This document shows positions 63,378 through 64,000 of a DNA stretch of 64,000 bases, piece by piece. A program made the position numbers and the translations under genes. The notes below the pieces were generated by a model. The model saw nothing but the letters and a program-made list of their open reading frames with translations. It made no database searches and was not told the origin of the DNA. Each line of letters begins with the position of its first letter. Positions within the stretch are counted from its first letter, which is position 1. Source of the DNA: Cupriavidus pauculus (GTDB lineage Bacteria; Pseudomonadota; Gammaproteobacteria; Burkholderiales; Burkholderiaceae); NCBI RefSeq assembly GCF_002858765.1, contig NZ_PJRP01000022.1:21781-85780 (forward strand), written 5' to 3'.

Positions 63378-64000
63378 TTACTCCGTCGTACTCGCACTCC
63401 AGAACGCTTGGCTCACCACGCTGGTGCCGCCCAGGCGGGTGACGATCTGGTCGAGTACATCGCCATCGACCGACGTGGCCGCCAGCGCCGCTTCGATTTC
63501 CACGTCCTGTTCGCCGAAGGCGCGCACCTCCAGGTCGCGCGTGGGGTACTGGGCCGCTTCCAGCGCCTCTTCCAGCAGGCGCATCGCCGTCTTCTGGTAG
63601 TCGCGGGCCGTAATCACGTGCACGGTGTGCGTGACTTCCACAGCCGTGGTGTCCAGCGGCTGGCGGTTGATCCGGTCGACGACCGGGCGCAGTAGCGTGT
63701 TGGCGGCCAGGATGAACAGTGCGGCAATGCCGGCCTCCGCAATCATGTCGGCGCCCGCGCAGGCACCCACCGCCGCCGAGCACCACAGCGTGGCGGCGGT
63801 ATTGAGTCCGCGCACATTGCCTTCCTCGCGCATGATCACGCCGGCGCCCAGGAAGCCGATGCCAGACACCACGTACGCAATCACGCGCACCGCGCCGTCA
63901 TGCCCGGCGATATGGTTGGCCAGGTCGACGAAGATTGCCGCGCCCACGGCCACCAGCACGTTGGTGCGCAGGCCGGCCGTGCGCTGGCGGTACTGCCGCT
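63378..64000 (-). CDS. MgtC family protein, 5' end outside the window
   Basis: The visible 207 residues include the MgtC membrane core: RTAGLRTNVLVAVGAAIFVD, then VVSGIGFLGAGVIMREEGNV, RGLNTAATLWCSAAVGACAG, followed by the cytoplasmic ACT-like domain (VEVTHTVHVITARDYQ onward). The reading frame stays open to base 64,000, so the N-terminal helix and start codon lie beyond the edge. MgtC/SapB proteins are linked to magnesium and acid stress. Confidence 0.9.
   Translation of the reverse strand, partial: RQYRQRTAGLRTNVLVAVGAAIFVDLANHIAGHDGAVRVIAYVVSGIGFLGAGVIMREEGNVRGLNTAATLWCSAAVGACAGADMIAEAGIAALFILAANTLLRPVVDRINRQPLDTTAVEVTHTVHVITARDYQKTAMRLLEEALEAAQYPTRDLEVRAFGEQDVEIEAALAATSVDGDVLDQIVTRLGGTSVVSQAFWSASTTE

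Overview
The window is high-GC DNA with dense LysR regulators, Bug-type (TctC) binding proteins without TctAB partners, a gltL-type glutamate ABC operon end, FolE, a PBP1A-type enzyme and a type IV pilin with a sigma-54 promoter. Together these point to a betaproteobacterium of the Burkholderiaceae (Cupriavidus/Ralstonia-like). The genus is an inference from gene style; no rRNA or marker gene is present to fix it.

Layout. (1) 1-836: chromosomal end of a glutamate/aspartate ABC transporter operon (gltK end, gltL). (2) About 840-28,200: a mosaic accessory region with many genes I cannot name. It carries a YqhA membrane protein, a Cache chemoreceptor with a FliA-type promoter, a possible HEPN protein divergent from a membrane-anchored protein, two small paired unknown genes, a 552-aa protein of repeated beta modules, a LysR/alcohol dehydrogenase pair, an orphan Dam-type methylase, a lipoprotein-like/trypsin-like protease operon, and further unknowns. 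It ends in a complete, translationally coupled Tn7-like transposition operon tnsA-tnsB-tnsC-tnsD (26,814 down to 20,421). A plausible right end with two 18-bp-spaced repeats and a terminal ACA lies at 28,143-28,185. No convincing left end was found. (3) 28,321-55,798: ordinary chromosomal genes: BLUF photoreceptor, folE, an ArsB-like transporter, PBP1A, alpha/beta hydrolase, BglX, OpgG, quinone reductase with LysR, MFS exporter, zinc metallopeptidase, DUF2076, proline iminopeptidase, MscS-type channel, cytochrome c, and a LysR-controlled acyl-CoA ligase/acyl-CoA dehydrogenase/Bug cluster. (4) 55,807-57,743: a dead IS3-family copy whose orfB core has been replaced by about 750 bp of unrelated DNA. 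(5) 57,752-64,000: pilA with its sigma-54 promoter, YnfA, a LysR-controlled gamma-glutamyltransferase/Bug/GAF cluster, and the end of an MgtC gene.

The most unusual pattern is a cluster of enzyme-fold proteins with altered active sites around the transposition operon. Two adjacent HAD proteins have Asn in place of the nucleophilic Asp. A calcineurin-like phosphoesterase has lost four canonical metal-ligand residues. A 168-aa integrase-core-like protein has lost two of the three DDE positions. These read as pseudoenzymes, not random decay, because all four reading frames are intact. All functional statements below come from reading motifs and context; no database search was run.
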